This document shows positions 1 through 9,684 of a stretch of DNA of 64,000 nt, piece by piece (the first letter of the stretch is position 1; the number at the start of each line of letters is the position of its first letter). The stretch is from Actinomycetes bacterium (GTDB lineage: Bacteria > Actinomycetota > Acidimicrobiia > Acidimicrobiales > SZUA-35): positions 62,001 to 126,000 of the forward strand of contig JAJRQY010000157.1 of assembly GCA_024280015.1 (NCBI GenBank), in the 5' to 3' direction. The notes under the pieces were generated by a model. The model did not search any database. It saw nothing but the letters and a program-made list of their open reading frames with translations, and was not told where the DNA came from. The position numbers were made by a program, and so were the translations under genes.

Positions 1-179
1 TCAGGCAGGTTGATTGTCTCGATCTGATTGACGGGGACAACAACAATGGTTCGCTGAGGGCTCGGCATGGCGTCAACTGACCAGTCCAGGACACGTTTTG
101 GCCCCAGCGGATCCAGCTGCTTGAGACGCCCAAAGCGAGTACCGCTACCGGCGGCTACAACAATTGCCCATACCTCCAT
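1..179 (-). CDS. ispD: 2-C-methyl-D-erythritol 4-phosphate cytidylyltransferase, N-terminal part (cut by window edge)
   Basis: Only the first 59 codons are inside the window. They begin MEVWAIVVAAGSGTRFG, the nucleotide-binding loop of IspD/GlmU-type cytidylyltransferases, followed by a conserved lysine context (LGPKRVLDWS). IspD transfers CMP to methylerythritol phosphate in the non-mevalonate isoprenoid pathway, which fits the polyprenyl diphosphate synthase further along. The ATG at 177-179 is preferred because the motif starts at once; no good Shine-Dalgarno is visible. It is divergent from the Crp-like gene across 102 bases. A related nucleotidyltransferase cannot be fully excluded from this fragment. 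Confidence 0.8.
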   Translation of the reverse strand, partial: MEVWAIVVAAGSGTRFGRLKQLDPLGPKRVLDWSVDAMPSPQRTIVVVPVNQIETINLP

Positions 180-281
180 AGCAGTCGACGCTATCGCGAT
201 CATCTTCTCGGTTGACTGGCTCAATCGTGGCGCTGGCCAACGACGCGACATCGGACACCCTCCACGGGCTACGGTGACCGG
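180..281. promoter_or_regulatory. Divergent intergenic region between ispD and the Crp-like regulator
   Basis: This 102-base gap must hold promoters for both divergent genes. I see no convincing -35/-10 pair and no GTGA-N6-TCAC Crp-type operator, so autoregulation by the adjacent Crp-like protein is not supported by the sequence. Confidence 0.4.
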
Positions 282-941
282 ATGGTCTCGACAGAACTCC
301 TACGTGAAATTGATCTGTTTGCGGACTTCGACGACAACACGGTCGAAGCTCTCGCCGAATCTGCTGAGGTTCGCACTCTCAAGCGCGGCGATATGCTTTT
401 CGCCGAGAACGACGCTCCCGCCGACCTCTTTGTCACCATCAGTGGCCGAATCGCCATGGTCAACCGTTCGATCGATGGGCGCGAGTCCGTTGTCGCCCTG
501 ATGGAAGACGGTGACCTGTTTGGGGAGATGCCGCTTTTTGATGGCCAAAACCGCTCCACCGACGGACGAGCACTTGAGCCTTCAGAGGTTCTGGTCATCC
601 CCTATGAACCACTCAAGGCCATCTACTCCGGTGATCCGTCCCAGCTTTGGAGGGTGGTTGAACTCCTGGCTAGCCGCCTCCGCACCATGGACGGGGTGCT
701 CGCCGACTCGGTTTTCCTCGACGTCACCGGACGAACGGCGAAACGCCTGCTGGAAATCGCCGGTGATGCCGACGACTTCTCCCTGCCAGTGACCCAAGAA
801 GAGCTTGCTGGCATGGTTGGAGCCAGCCGAGAACGCGTGAACAAGGCAATTGCGAGTTTCGTCCGGCTTGGTTGGATTGACCAGCGCGACCGCCGCTACC
901 ACATCCTGAATCGACCACAGCTCGAGCTGCGGTCGCGCTAG
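282..941 (+). CDS. Crp/Fnr-family transcriptional regulator
   Basis: The 219-residue protein has the two-domain Crp layout. Residues about 10-125 form a cyclic-nucleotide-binding beta roll with a phosphate-binding-cassette-like stretch (GEMPLFDGQNRSTDGRA). Residues about 150-210 form a winged helix with the Crp helix-turn-helix (TQEELAGMVGASRERVNKAI). Length and order match actinobacterial GlxR/Crp proteins, so cAMP is the likely ligand. The cassette lacks the exact arginine-serine spacing of classical Crp, so ligand identity is inference. Its stop is seven bases from the stop of convergent disA, and no terminator is visible between them. Confidence 0.88.
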   Translation: MVSTELLREIDLFADFDDNTVEALAESAEVRTLKRGDMLFAENDAPADLFVTISGRIAMVNRSIDGRESVVALMEDGDLFGEMPLFDGQNRSTDGRALEPSEVLVIPYEPLKAIYSGDPSQLWRVVELLASRLRTMDGVLADSVFLDVTGRTAKRLLEIAGDADDFSLPVTQEELAGMVGASRERVNKAIASFVRLGWIDQRDRRYHILNRPQLELRSR

Positions 942-948
942 AAGAGCC

Positions 949-1995
949 CTAGTCCTCAATCAGACGACGGATGCAATCCTGAATATTCTTTGCCTTGCGG
1001 ACCCCAATGCCCTCGACCTCAGTGAGGTCACTGGTTGAGGCCGAAACCACAGCATTGAGGTTGCCGAAATGGTCAACAACATTGTTGACCGCTGACTCAC
1101 TCACGCGCGGGAGGTGGGTCAATAGCCGGTAGCCCCGTGACGACAAGTGTGAGCCGTCCTCGGTGGCGGGCAGGCGGACTGTCTTAGCCAGGATTGTGGT
1201 GTCGAACAGGGCCTCGTCATCCAGACTCGCTAGACCCGACATCGCTTCCTCGATCTGGAAGGTGGTGTCGGCGTGGTAGTAGTCGCGGATAAGCAAGGCT
1301 CGGTCATCGGCGACCCCGGCCATCAGTTCGTCCAACTGGAGGCGAACAAGTCTTCCATCGGTGCCCAAGCCAACCAGATTGTGTTCGATCTCGGTGGCAA
1401 TGCGAACCACCATTTCGGACCGCTGCAAGACCTCGATCACGTGATGAAGCGAAACCAGATCTTCCAGCTCAAGAGTAGAGAGTTCCTTGGTAACACTGTC
1501 CAAGCGAATTCGATAGCGCTCCAGAGTCTGTAAGGCCTGATTTGAGCGTTCGAGAAGCCGACTGACAGATTCGATTGAGTGGCGAGAGTCGCCGGTGTAG
1601 ACCTGGATCTCTTTGCGCGACTCAGAGACGGCGATGACGGGAACGTTGAGGGAGCGAGCCACTCGTTCGGCCGTGCGGTGCCGGGTTCCGGTTTCTGATG
1701 TTGGCACGTTTGGGTTTGGCACTAGGTGCACGTTGGCCCGTGCGATCCGGCTGGCGTCTTCGGCCAGAATGATGGCGCCATCCATTTTTGCTAGTTCAGA
1801 GAGACGCTGTGGCGTATAGGCAGCATCAAGGAGAAAGCCTCCAGAACAAATGTTCAGAACATCTGGGCCATCGCCAACAATGATCAGCCCGCCGCGTCCA
1901 GATTGCAGGACGCGGTCAATTCCGTCGCGGAGCGGGGATCCGGGCGCGACTTCAGCCAACGCGCGGAGCATTGATCTGTCGGAGCGGGTTCCCAT
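949..1995 (-). CDS. disA: DNA integrity scanning diadenylate cyclase DisA
   Basis: DisA makes cyclic di-AMP from two ATP and scans DNA for branched structures. The N-terminal DAC domain carries the catalytic DGA motif (residues 72-74) and the ATP-binding RHRT motif (105-108). A helical linker follows. The C-terminal helix-hairpin-helix DNA-binding region contains EVEGIGVRKAKNI near residue 330. Length 348 is normal for the family. It lies 73 bases downstream of radA on the same strand, the conserved actinobacterial and firmicute arrangement in which RadA partners DisA at recombination intermediates. Confidence 0.96.
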   Translation of the reverse strand: MGTRSDRSMLRALAEVAPGSPLRDGIDRVLQSGRGGLIIVGDGPDVLNICSGGFLLDAAYTPQRLSELAKMDGAIILAEDASRIARANVHLVPNPNVPTSETGTRHRTAERVARSLNVPVIAVSESRKEIQVYTGDSRHSIESVSRLLERSNQALQTLERYRIRLDSVTKELSTLELEDLVSLHHVIEVLQRSEMVVRIATEIEHNLVGLGTDGRLVRLQLDELMAGVADDRALLIRDYYHADTTFQIEEAMSGLASLDDEALFDTTILAKTVRLPATEDGSHLSSRGYRLLTHLPRVSESAVNNVVDHFGNLNAVVSASTSDLTEVEGIGVRKAKNIQDCIRRLIED

Positions 1996-2068
1996 GGCGT
2001 CACCTTAGTGCAGATCAGGCAAACCCTCGGCCCTCATCGGGGGTTTCACGGGTTTGCTAGACGGGTTG

Positions 2069-3409
2069 TTAGACAGAAACTGGTTCGACCGCACTGACGG
2101 CCTCGGCCAGGGTTGATACTCGGATGAGCTTGAGTCCAGTAGGCCCGTCGGGGGCGGAGGCCGGCACAATCGCTCGCCGAAACCCAAGCCGGTGGGCTTC
2201 TTGCAGGCGGCGATCCAGCTGCGCGACTGAGCGAATTTCTCCAGCCAAGCCAATCTCACCGCATGCCACCACATCGGGCGGATAGGGCCGGCCAGTCACT
2301 GCTGATCGGATGGCTAGAGCCAAGCCAAGGTCGGCCCCGGGGTCCTTCACCTCGGCACCGCCTGCGGCCGAAGCGAAGATGTCGTTGCCCCACAGTTTGA
2401 CCCCGGCCCTCTGCTCCAAGACTGCAGCCACCAGTTTCAGTCGGCCAGAACCGACGCCCTGGCTAGTCAGTTGGGGAGGGCGGTCTCCATTGGGAGAAGT
2501 CAAGGCTTGAATCTCGGCCAGTACTGGCCGCCGCTCATCCAGCGCAGGAACCACAATTGATCCGGGCGCCCCAACGCAGCGGTCGGCTAAGAACCGTGCG
2601 CTTGGGTCTTCGACGCCACTTAATCCAGCTCCCGTCATCTCAAACAGGCCAACGTCATTGGTTGGTCCGAACCGATGCTTTGATGTGCGCAAGAACCGTA
2701 AATCGTGGTGACGATCGCCGCTGAAGGAGACAACGGTGTCAACAACATGTTCCAACAGCCGAGGCCCGGCCAGGGTGCCGTCCTTGGTGACATGGCCAAT
2801 CAAGATGACCGAGATATCTGTCGATTTGGCTAGTTCGGTCAAGCGGTGAGCGGCCGCACGAACCTGGACAACGGACCCCGGGGTTCCGTCGACTTCAGGA
2901 ACAACGAGAGTCTGGATTGAGTCAATAACCGCAAGCTGGGGGCGGGTCAATCGCAGCGTGGCTTCAATGACATCAACCGAGGTGTCGTCGATGACGCTAA
3001 GCGATGGCGGGATCTCCCCCAAACGACTGGCACGAGCAGCAACCTGACCGGGGGCTTCCTCGCCGGTTACCACCACAACCGACGCCCCGGTTGAAGCGAC
3101 TGACAAGGCAATTTGCAAGCTCAGGGTTGACTTACCGATACCGGGTTCGCCGCTCAGCAATGTGACCGAACCAGGCACCAATCCACCACCAAGAACCCGG
3201 TCACACTCACCGATGCCGGTTGGTACGGGTACCGCCTGGGTCCCGTCGAAAGAACCGAGCGAGACCAGATCGGTTGCTTTGGCGGCAGAAACAACCGATC
3301 CCACCTCTTCAACCGTCCCCCAAACCCCACAGCGCCCGCAGTTCCCTGTCCACTTCACACTGGGAGCACCACAGTCCTTGCAACGAAATGCTGTTGTTTT
3401 CTTGGCCAT
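2069..3409 (-). CDS. radA: DNA repair protein RadA (Sms)
   Basis: RadA is a RecA-like ATPase and helicase that processes recombination intermediates. Visible are a four-cysteine zinc finger (Cys10, Cys13, Cys24, Cys27), Walker A GEPGIGKST with Lys93, Walker B AVIDSIQ, and a C-terminal Lon-like domain from about residue 270. The RadA signature normally written KNRFG is KHRFG at 244-248, so the asparagine is histidine while the functional lysine and arginine are kept. Length 446 is typical. It is the first gene of the disA operon and is divergent from tpx. Confidence 0.96.
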   Translation of the reverse strand: MAKKTTAFRCKDCGAPSVKWTGNCGRCGVWGTVEEVGSVVSAAKATDLVSLGSFDGTQAVPVPTGIGECDRVLGGGLVPGSVTLLSGEPGIGKSTLSLQIALSVASTGASVVVVTGEEAPGQVAARASRLGEIPPSLSVIDDTSVDVIEATLRLTRPQLAVIDSIQTLVVPEVDGTPGSVVQVRAAAHRLTELAKSTDISVILIGHVTKDGTLAGPRLLEHVVDTVVSFSGDRHHDLRFLRTSKHRFGPTNDVGLFEMTGAGLSGVEDPSARFLADRCVGAPGSIVVPALDERRPVLAEIQALTSPNGDRPPQLTSQGVGSGRLKLVAAVLEQRAGVKLWGNDIFASAAGGAEVKDPGADLGLALAIRSAVTGRPYPPDVVACGEIGLAGEIRSVAQLDRRLQEAHRLGFRRAIVPASAPDGPTGLKLIRVSTLAEAVSAVEPVSV

Positions 3410-3535
3410 CGGAGAAACCTAGTCAGGGGGTATGACACTGGCCGTCAGCAGTCCCGATCAACCCGGTGTCTGGCAGCGATGAATTGGCGGCAGACTGTCG
3501 GACCCTGATCCCTTCTCTCTTAAAGGACCGTTCCA

Positions 3536-4033
3536 ATGGCTGAGATCACCCTTCATGGCAACCCCGTAAATACTGGCGGCGACTTGCCAGCAGTTGGCAC
3601 ACCTGCCCCAGATTTCTCCCTCACCAAGGAAGACCTCTCCCCCATCACCAAGGCCGACCTTGCCGGACAACGGGTCGTGCTCAACATCTTCCCTAGCGTC
3701 GACACCCCAACATGCGCCAGCAGCGTTCGCTCGTTCAACGAAAAAGCCGCAGCACTGGACAACACCTCGGTGGTCTGTGTTTCCGCCGACCTTCCTTTCG
3801 CTTTCAAGCGCTTCTGCGGCTCCGAAGGCATCGAGAACGTCATCACTGCATCCACTTTCAAGAACAGCGAATTCCTCTCCGACTACGGCATTGGCATCAT
3901 TGATGGCCCACTGGCCAGCCTGTGTGGTCGCGCCGTTGTTGTCCTCGACGAAAAGGGCGAGGTTGTCTACACCGAACTTGTCGGAGAAATCGGTGACGAG
4001 CCAAACTACGATGCCGCCCTCGCAGCCCTGTAG
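3536..4033 (+). CDS. tpx: Thiol peroxidase (2-Cys, atypical peroxiredoxin)
   Basis: Tpx reduces hydrogen peroxide and alkyl peroxides with electrons from thioredoxin in the cytoplasm. The 165-residue protein has the peroxidatic site PSVDTPTCA with Cys60 and the resolving Cys94 in RFC, matching the E. coli Cys61/Cys95 pair. The N-terminal hairpin (MAEITLHGNPVNT) is also typical of Tpx. The ATG at 3536 follows TTAAAGGACC, a reasonable Shine-Dalgarno. It appears monocistronic and converges on the lipoprotein-HAD gene. Confidence 0.97.
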   Translation: MAEITLHGNPVNTGGDLPAVGTPAPDFSLTKEDLSPITKADLAGQRVVLNIFPSVDTPTCASSVRSFNEKAAALDNTSVVCVSADLPFAFKRFCGSEGIENVITASTFKNSEFLSDYGIGIIDGPLASLCGRAVVVLDEKGEVVYTELVGEIGDEPNYDAALAAL

Positions 4034-4097
4034 CCATTGCCGCCGCAGTAGTTGTTTGGCTGACACCACCCTTCGAGTACGTGTCACCCCGGTTGGG

Positions 4098-5609
4098 CTA
4101 AGAAGCGGGCTCAGGTTCGTTGTTATCTAGCGAGAAGCTACGCAGGATCGCATGGCCTCGAGCACCTGCTTCTTCCCCTGCCGGGGCATACCAAGCGGTA
4201 CGGAAGCCAAGATCACGAGCGGCATCAAGATTGGCCAGCTCATCATCAATGACCAGGATCAGTGATGCTGGTTCGCCCGTCACTCGCCGCAGCACTTCAT
4301 AAATCGGTGCATCCGGCTTGCGAACACCAACGGCTCCGCTGACAACCCAGGGATCAATCAGGCCCTCCAGGCTGTGCTTGGTTGACAGCTTGTTGGCCCA
4401 GATCGACGAATCGTTGGTCACACATGCGACCCGTACCCCCTGGTCGCGGAGATCTCGTAAAAAATTAACAACTCCAGGGTTCAGGTGATGTCGGGCTAGG
4501 TACAGGTCATCAAGCTCATTGGGATCGCCCTCGATCCCAAGCGTCTTCCAGAGATCGACCGGGGCAAGGCGGCCAAGACTCATGGCCCTCGCCTTGGCCG
4601 AAATGGCCTCATCGCTCACGGTCGAGCCCATCTCTCGAGCAAAGGGAATCAGGATTTCGGCAATGTCAGATGGTTCCCGGTACAGCACTCCCATGGCATC
4701 CAGAGCGACAACCCTTGGCCCCTCCTCCTTGACTGTCCCCGCCTCGCCCTCATCACCGTCGCCATCTTCATCTTCGGACTTCGGGTCTTCGGGATTGATC
4801 GGACCACGAGCCGATGGGCGCTTCGCCGAGGCGTTGGAGCGTGCTCGCCGCCCGGATGGGCGCAACACCCGCAAGAGGTGGCCAAGGGCCACCAGGAGGG
4901 CCAGTACCGCCGCTACCACGGCTATCCCGCGCCATGCCAGCGCCGCTACCCCCGTCGTGGTCGACCCAACAACCACCATCTCGTCCGCCGCCTTGGACAA
5001 ATCAGTCTGCCAAACCCGAGCGGGACCATCCCCCTTGAGGTAGACCACCCCGGTCGGGTCGACGGTCTCATCGATATGGCCGGGAAGGTGAACCCGAAGC
5101 TCGACTTCGAAATCGGTTGGGCTACCGCCATACTCAGCGACCAGGGACTCCAGCGAACGTTCAAGCGCGCTCGCAAGGTCACCATCACCAAAGGCTTCGA
5201 TCCCGGACGGATGAAGGGTTCCTCGGACCTCATAGCGAACGCGGGCGAACTCTTTCTTCCTGATCAGCCGGAAATTGGAGAAGAGTTGCGCATCACCGCT
5301 CAACTCATTCATGATTTCGGAGAATTGTTCCGGAGTCCCGAATTCCTTGGATGCCCCAACCCGGGTGAAGCCATCATCACCGATAGTTGGTGGAACCGTC
5401 TTCCATCCGGCTTCATTCACATCGGTAAGCCAGAGCCCAATCTCACCTTCCAGATCCAGTAGTCCGGCAGCTGCTTGGGGGTCAAGCTCCACCTCAACCA
5501 CAACAAGGCCCGAGCCATCCTCGTTGACGACAACGTCAACCGCGGTGCTGGCCCGACAACCGGACAGCAGGAGAGCCAAAATGGAGAACACGACCAGGCG
5601 CAAGGCCAT
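4098..5609 (-). CDS. Lipoprotein (LppM/DUF3153-like) fused to a cytoplasmic HAD-like hydrolase
   Basis: The protein begins MALRLVVFSILALLLSGC, a lipoprotein signal with lipobox LSGC. Roughly 200 residues resembling LppM/DUF3153 lipoproteins follow. A transmembrane helix (LAWRGIAVVAAVLALLVALG) and an acidic, charged linker come next. The C-terminal 200 residues are a HAD-like phosphatase: motif I VALDAMGVLY, motif II VTNDSS, motif III lysine in VRKPDAP, and motif IV VIDDE. Motif I keeps the nucleophile but has Met where many HADs have the second Asp. The predicted topology places the lipid anchor outside and the hydrolase inside. An upstream GTG at 5642 would add 11 residues; the ATG gives a better signal peptide. 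The substrate is unknown. Confidence 0.8.
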   Translation of the reverse strand: MALRLVVFSILALLLSGCRASTAVDVVVNEDGSGLVVVEVELDPQAAAGLLDLEGEIGLWLTDVNEAGWKTVPPTIGDDGFTRVGASKEFGTPEQFSEIMNELSGDAQLFSNFRLIRKKEFARVRYEVRGTLHPSGIEAFGDGDLASALERSLESLVAEYGGSPTDFEVELRVHLPGHIDETVDPTGVVYLKGDGPARVWQTDLSKAADEMVVVGSTTTGVAALAWRGIAVVAAVLALLVALGHLLRVLRPSGRRARSNASAKRPSARGPINPEDPKSEDEDGDGDEGEAGTVKEEGPRVVALDAMGVLYREPSDIAEILIPFAREMGSTVSDEAISAKARAMSLGRLAPVDLWKTLGIEGDPNELDDLYLARHHLNPGVVNFLRDLRDQGVRVACVTNDSSIWANKLSTKHSLEGLIDPWVVSGAVGVRKPDAPIYEVLRRVTGEPASLILVIDDELANLDAARDLGFRTAWYAPAGEEAGARGHAILRSFSLDNNEPEPAS

Positions 5610-5720
5610 GGTCGTGTTCTTTGGAAAATCTCGCCGAGGCACTCGCCGAGGTTACAGGGCCTGCAACCTCAACCCCCGGCAGAACCAATTGAGCTTTGGA
5701 ACCGAATGCCCTCCAAGCCT

Positions 5721-8261
5721 CTACTCCGAGTCGCCCGCTTCGGCCAACTCGGGGGTTGATGGAGGCTGGAAGCCCTCGTGAGCGGTGAAGGTCAATTCAC
5801 GATCACCTTCCTCATTGTCGGCAACATCGACCACGATGATCTGTCCGGCACGGAACTCCTTGTAGAGAAGCTTCTCGGACAGGACATCTTCGATCAGACG
5901 CTGGATAGCACGACGCAGCGGACGAGCACCCATGGTTGGGTCATAGCCAGAATCAGCCAAGAAGCTCTTGGCTTCATCGGTCAATTCCATACCAATGCCC
6001 TGGTCTTCCAGCTGCTCAACAGTGCGAGCAATCAGGAGATCAACAATCTCGGTGACCTCGGAGATGGACAGCTCGTGGAAGACGATTGTCTCATCAATAC
6101 GGTTCAAGAACTCGGGACGGAAATGCACCTTGAGGGCATCGTCGACCTTTTCCTTCATCCGTTCATAGGTCACGGCCTCGTCGTTCTTGGAGAAACCAAG
6201 GGTTGCTTTGCGCAAGTCCTGGGTTCCAAGGTTGGAGGTCATGATGAGCACCGTGTTGCGGAAGTCAACCGAGCGGCCTTGGCTGTCGGTAAGACGACCC
6301 TCTTCCAAAATCTGGAGCAGGGTGTTGAAAACGTCGGGGTGAGCCTTTTCGATCTCATCAAAGAGCACGACGGAGAACGGCTTGCGGCGAACAGCTTCGG
6401 TAAGTTGGCCGCCCTCTTCGTAACCGACATAGCCGGGAGGCGAACCAACGAGGCGACTGACCGTGTGCTTCTCCATGTACTCAGACATGTCGAGGGTGAT
6501 CAGAGCCTTGTCTTCACCGAACAGGAATTCGGACAAGGTTTTCGCCAGTTCGGTCTTGCCGACACCGGTTGGGCCGAGGAAGATGAACGAGCCGGAAGGA
6601 CGCTTCGGGTCTTTGAGGCCCGCTCGGGTACGACGAATGGAACGAGAAACCGCAGCGATGGCATCTTGTTGGCCGATGACCCGCTTGTGCAGCTCGTCTT
6701 CCATGCGAAGAAGCTTCTCGGTCTCTTCTTCGGTCAGCTTGTAGACCGGGATACCGGTCCAGATGGAGAGCACTTCGGCGATGGACTCTTCGTCAACCTC
6801 GTCGAACAGATCAACGCCAGAAGCCTTGATCTCAGTTTCCATCTCGTCTTTCTTGGCCAAAAGCTCCTTCTCGGAGTCACGCAGGCGACCAGCGTCTTCA
6901 AAGTTCTGATTCTCGACAGCTTCCTTCTTCTGACGAACAACTTCGGCTAGCTCGTTCTCGATTTCTTTGAATGCTGGCGGTGTCTTCATCCGCTTGATGC
7001 GGAGACGAGAACCAGCTTCATCAATCAGGTCGATGGCCTTGTCGGGAAGGTGACGATCGGCGATGTAGCGATCGGCCAGATTGGCTGCGGCGACCAGGGC
7101 TTGATCGGTGATGGTCACCCGGTGGTGACTCTCATAGCGATCGCGCAGCCCCTTGAGAATCTCGATCGTGTGCTCAACCGTTGGTTCTTCCACCTTGATT
7201 GGCTGGAAGCGACGCTCGAGAGCGGCATCCTTCTCCAGGTGCTTGCGATACTCATCCAGCGTGGTGGCACCAATGGTCTGGAGCTCGCCACGAGCCAGCA
7301 TTGGCTTGAGAATGCTGGCGGCATCAATGGCGCCTTCGGCAGCACCGGCACCAACAAGGGTGTGGATCTCATCAATGAACAAGACAATGTCGCCCCTGGT
7401 CTTGATCTCCTTGAGGATCTTCTTCAGACGCTCTTCGAAGTCACCGCGATAGCGGCTACCGGCAACCAGTGAGCCAAGGTCAAGGGTGTAGAGCTGCTTG
7501 CCCGTGAGAGTCTCGGGAACGTCATCATCGGCAATCATCTGGGCCAGGCCCTCGACAATGGCGGTCTTGCCAACCCCGGGCTCGCCGATAAGAACCGGAT
7601 TGTTCTTGGTCCGGCGACTCAGAACCTGCATGAGACGCTCGGCTTCACGCTCGCGACCAATGACAGGATCCAACTTTTTGTCGCGGGCGGCTTGGGTCAT
7701 GTTGGTGCCGAATTGGTCCAGGATGAGGGAACCAGACGCGCTATCGCCCCCGCCCCCTCCACTGGTGGCGCCAGCCTTTCCTGGTTCACCACCGCCAGGC
7801 GCTCCTTGTTGTCCGGCTGGGCCGGAGTAGCCACTGAGAAGCTGGATGACCTGCTGGCGAACACGACTGAGGTCAGCACCAAGCTTGACCAGCACTTGGG
7901 CGGCAACGCCTTCGCCTTCGCGGATGAGGCCGAGCAGGATGTGCTCGGTCCCGATGTAGTTGTGACCGAGCTGCAAAGCCTCGCGAAGGGATAGTTCCAA
8001 TACCTTCTTCGCCCGAGGGGTGAATGGGATGTGGCCGCTGGGGGACGAGCCACCCTGGCCAATAATGTCTTCAACCTGGCTTCGAACCGCTTCCAGCGAG
8101 ATGGAGAGAGACTCCAGCGCCTTGGCTGCAACTCCCTCGCCTTCGTGGATGAGGCCGAGCAGGATGTGCTCGGTTCCGATGTAGTTGTGGTTGAGGAGCC
8201 GGGCTTCCTCTTGAGCGAGAACAACAACACGTCGAGCTCGATCGGTAAAGCGTTCAAACAT
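5721..8261 (-). CDS. clpC: ATP-dependent Clp protease ATP-binding subunit ClpC
   Basis: ClpC is the AAA+ unfoldase that feeds ClpP. In order are two Clp-N repeats (each with [14 protein letters not shown]), a Gly-rich linker, the first AAA+ module ([13 protein letters not shown]), a UVR/middle domain ([12 protein letters not shown]), the second AAA+ module ([12 protein letters not shown]) and a C-terminal D2-small domain. Length 846 is typical of actinobacterial ClpC. The ATG follows AGGAGAGGCAAAGA, a strong Shine-Dalgarno. The lipoprotein-HAD gene lies 111 bases downstream on the same strand. Confidence 0.97.
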   Translation of the reverse strand: MFERFTDRARRVVVLAQEEARLLNHNYIGTEHILLGLIHEGEGVAAKALESLSISLEAVRSQVEDIIGQGGSSPSGHIPFTPRAKKVLELSLREALQLGHNYIGTEHILLGLIREGEGVAAQVLVKLGADLSRVRQQVIQLLSGYSGPAGQQGAPGGGEPGKAGATSGGGGGDSASGSLILDQFGTNMTQAARDKKLDPVIGREREAERLMQVLSRRTKNNPVLIGEPGVGKTAIVEGLAQMIADDDVPETLTGKQLYTLDLGSLVAGSRYRGDFEERLKKILKEIKTRGDIVLFIDEIHTLVGAGAAEGAIDAASILKPMLARGELQTIGATTLDEYRKHLEKDAALERRFQPIKVEEPTVEHTIEILKGLRDRYESHHRVTITDQALVAAANLADRYIADRHLPDKAIDLIDEAGSRLRIKRMKTPPAFKEIENELAEVVRQKKEAVENQNFEDAGRLRDSEKELLAKKDEMETEIKASGVDLFDEVDEESIAEVLSIWTGIPVYKLTEEETEKLLRMEDELHKRVIGQQDAIAAVSRSIRRTRAGLKDPKRPSGSFIFLGPTGVGKTELAKTLSEFLFGEDKALITLDMSEYMEKHTVSRLVGSPPGYVGYEEGGQLTEAVRRKPFSVVLFDEIEKAHPDVFNTLLQILEEGRLTDSQGRSVDFRNTVLIMTSNLGTQDLRKATLGFSKNDEAVTYERMKEKVDDALKVHFRPEFLNRIDETIVFHELSISEVTEIVDLLIARTVEQLEDQGIGMELTDEAKSFLADSGYDPTMGARPLRRAIQRLIEDVLSEKLLYKEFRAGQIIVVDVADNEEGDRELTFTAHEGFQPPSTPELAEAGDSE

Positions 8262-8441
8262 TCTTTGCCTCTCCTGGAGACGGTTGGGTGGGACCGTTTG
8301 GTGGACTACCCATGAAAAGTGGAACTAATTGTACAGCTGTCGCCCTCTCAAAGTCGGCGGCACGGTCAAGGACGTGAGGAGTCCGGCAATTCCATTTGCT
8401 TGAATTGAGCCTCTGGGGCCCGCCACCCGTAGTCTGTCAGG

Positions 8442-9440
8442 GTGGCAACAAACCCACTAACTCTTCTGCCCAACGCAGTTTCAGACAAGGAACGGGTCGA
8501 GTCGACCCTGCTTGACGTCGTCCATATCGCCGAGGACGACTATCTGACCGAGATCTCCTCCCACCTGATCAAGGCGGGCGGAAAGCGGCTGCGACCCCTC
8601 TTCGCCGTTGCCTGTGCAGGGTGCACGCTTCCCGATGGTGAACCAGTCAACAATGACGCGGTTCTTGGCGGTGTTTCGGTTGAACTGGTCCATATCGGCT
8701 CGCTCTACCACGACGACGTCATGGACGAAGCGGAGATGCGTCGTCAGGTAATCAGTGTCAACGCACGCTGGGGAAACCTGCGAGCCATCTTGTCTGGTGA
8801 TTATCTGCTGGCGAAGGCTTCGGAGATTGCTGCCGGTTTGGGCGTGGAGGTCGCTGGGCTTTTGGCGGCAACCATCGCGGAACTTTGCCAGGGGCAGGTT
8901 GGCGAGCTGCAAACCATGTACAACGTTGACCGGACCGAAGAACAGTACTTCCCTTCAATCTCCGGCAAGACCGCATCCCTGTATGCCGCCGCTTGTCGAA
9001 TCGGGGGAATCGTGTCCGGCCAGGAACGCGACGCCATTGACAAGCTCACCGAGTTCGGCCGTTTGTATGGGATGGCCTTCCAGGTCATTGATGACATCCT
9101 CGACGTAATCGCCACCGACGAGCAACTGGGTAAGCCAGCTGGCAATGACATGCTGGAAGGCGTGTACAGCCTCCCAGTAATCCACACCCTCGCTTGGCCA
9201 GAAGGCAAGTTGCTGCGTGAGCTCCTCACGGACGGTCTTGCTCTCGAAGACCGCCACGCGGCCATTGATATTGTTCGACGTGGCCCCGGCGTTGAATCCT
9301 CCATGGCCGTTGCTCGCGATTTTGGAGAACAAGCCAAGGCAATTCTGGCCGAGGTGAGCACCAACGAGGTCGCTACCGCCCTCGCCGGTGCGGTCGATCA
9401 TCTGTTGGCCAGCGTGGCCGCCACTCAAGCAACAACCTGA
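8442..9440 (+). CDS. Polyprenyl diphosphate synthase (trans-isoprenyl transferase)
   Basis: The enzyme condenses isopentenyl diphosphate onto allylic diphosphates to make a long isoprenoid, probably the quinone side chain or a polyprenol precursor. The 332-residue protein has the first aspartate-rich motif YHDDVMDEA near residue 89 and the second VIDDILD near residue 214. It also has the GGKRLRP pocket near residue 46. The GTG start at 8442 sits just after TAGTCT, so a leaderless transcript is possible but unproven. Chain length cannot be read reliably, so no specific symbol is given. Confidence 0.9.
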   Translation: MATNPLTLLPNAVSDKERVESTLLDVVHIAEDDYLTEISSHLIKAGGKRLRPLFAVACAGCTLPDGEPVNNDAVLGGVSVELVHIGSLYHDDVMDEAEMRRQVISVNARWGNLRAILSGDYLLAKASEIAAGLGVEVAGLLAATIAELCQGQVGELQTMYNVDRTEEQYFPSISGKTASLYAAACRIGGIVSGQERDAIDKLTEFGRLYGMAFQVIDDILDVIATDEQLGKPAGNDMLEGVYSLPVIHTLAWPEGKLLRELLTDGLALEDRHAAIDIVRRGPGVESSMAVARDFGEQAKAILAEVSTNEVATALAGAVDHLLASVAATQATT

Positions 9441-9554
9441 GATCCGGCAGCTGGCGAGCGACTACTCGCGCCATCCAACAGCACGGTCTTGGCCCGATGC
9501 GAGGACTACTCGCACGCTCTTCGCTATCGGCTAAGTGACCTCCACACTTGCTGG

Positions 9555-9625
9555 GTGATCTCACCTTTCGGGCAGAATCCACCTGGGCAACGCCCACTGT
9601 CTGTGACTATTGTGCACTTTGCGTG
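9555..9625 (+). promoter_or_regulatory. Shared upstream module, copy 1 (before OmpA-domain gene)
   Basis: The block starts with GTGATCTCACCTTT, an inverted repeat GGTGA-TC-TCACC when the preceding G is counted. About 45 bases later comes TCTGTG followed by TATTnTGCACnTTnCGTGG. The same two blocks at nearly the same spacing recur before the EccC-like gene at 10631. It ends 60 bases before the downstream ATG. It could be a promoter with an operator or a structured leader; the sequence alone does not decide. Confidence 0.6.
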
Positions 9626-9684
9626 GGTTTTTCTGCCTCGATCGATGTCGCCCATCCCGTCTACGCAGCGCGAAAGAGTGATTC

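Noticed and set aside
5778..6950. 390-codon frame on the plus strand inside clpC
   Set aside because: It is antisense to clpC, has no recognisable domain, and follows the third-codon bias of the real gene.
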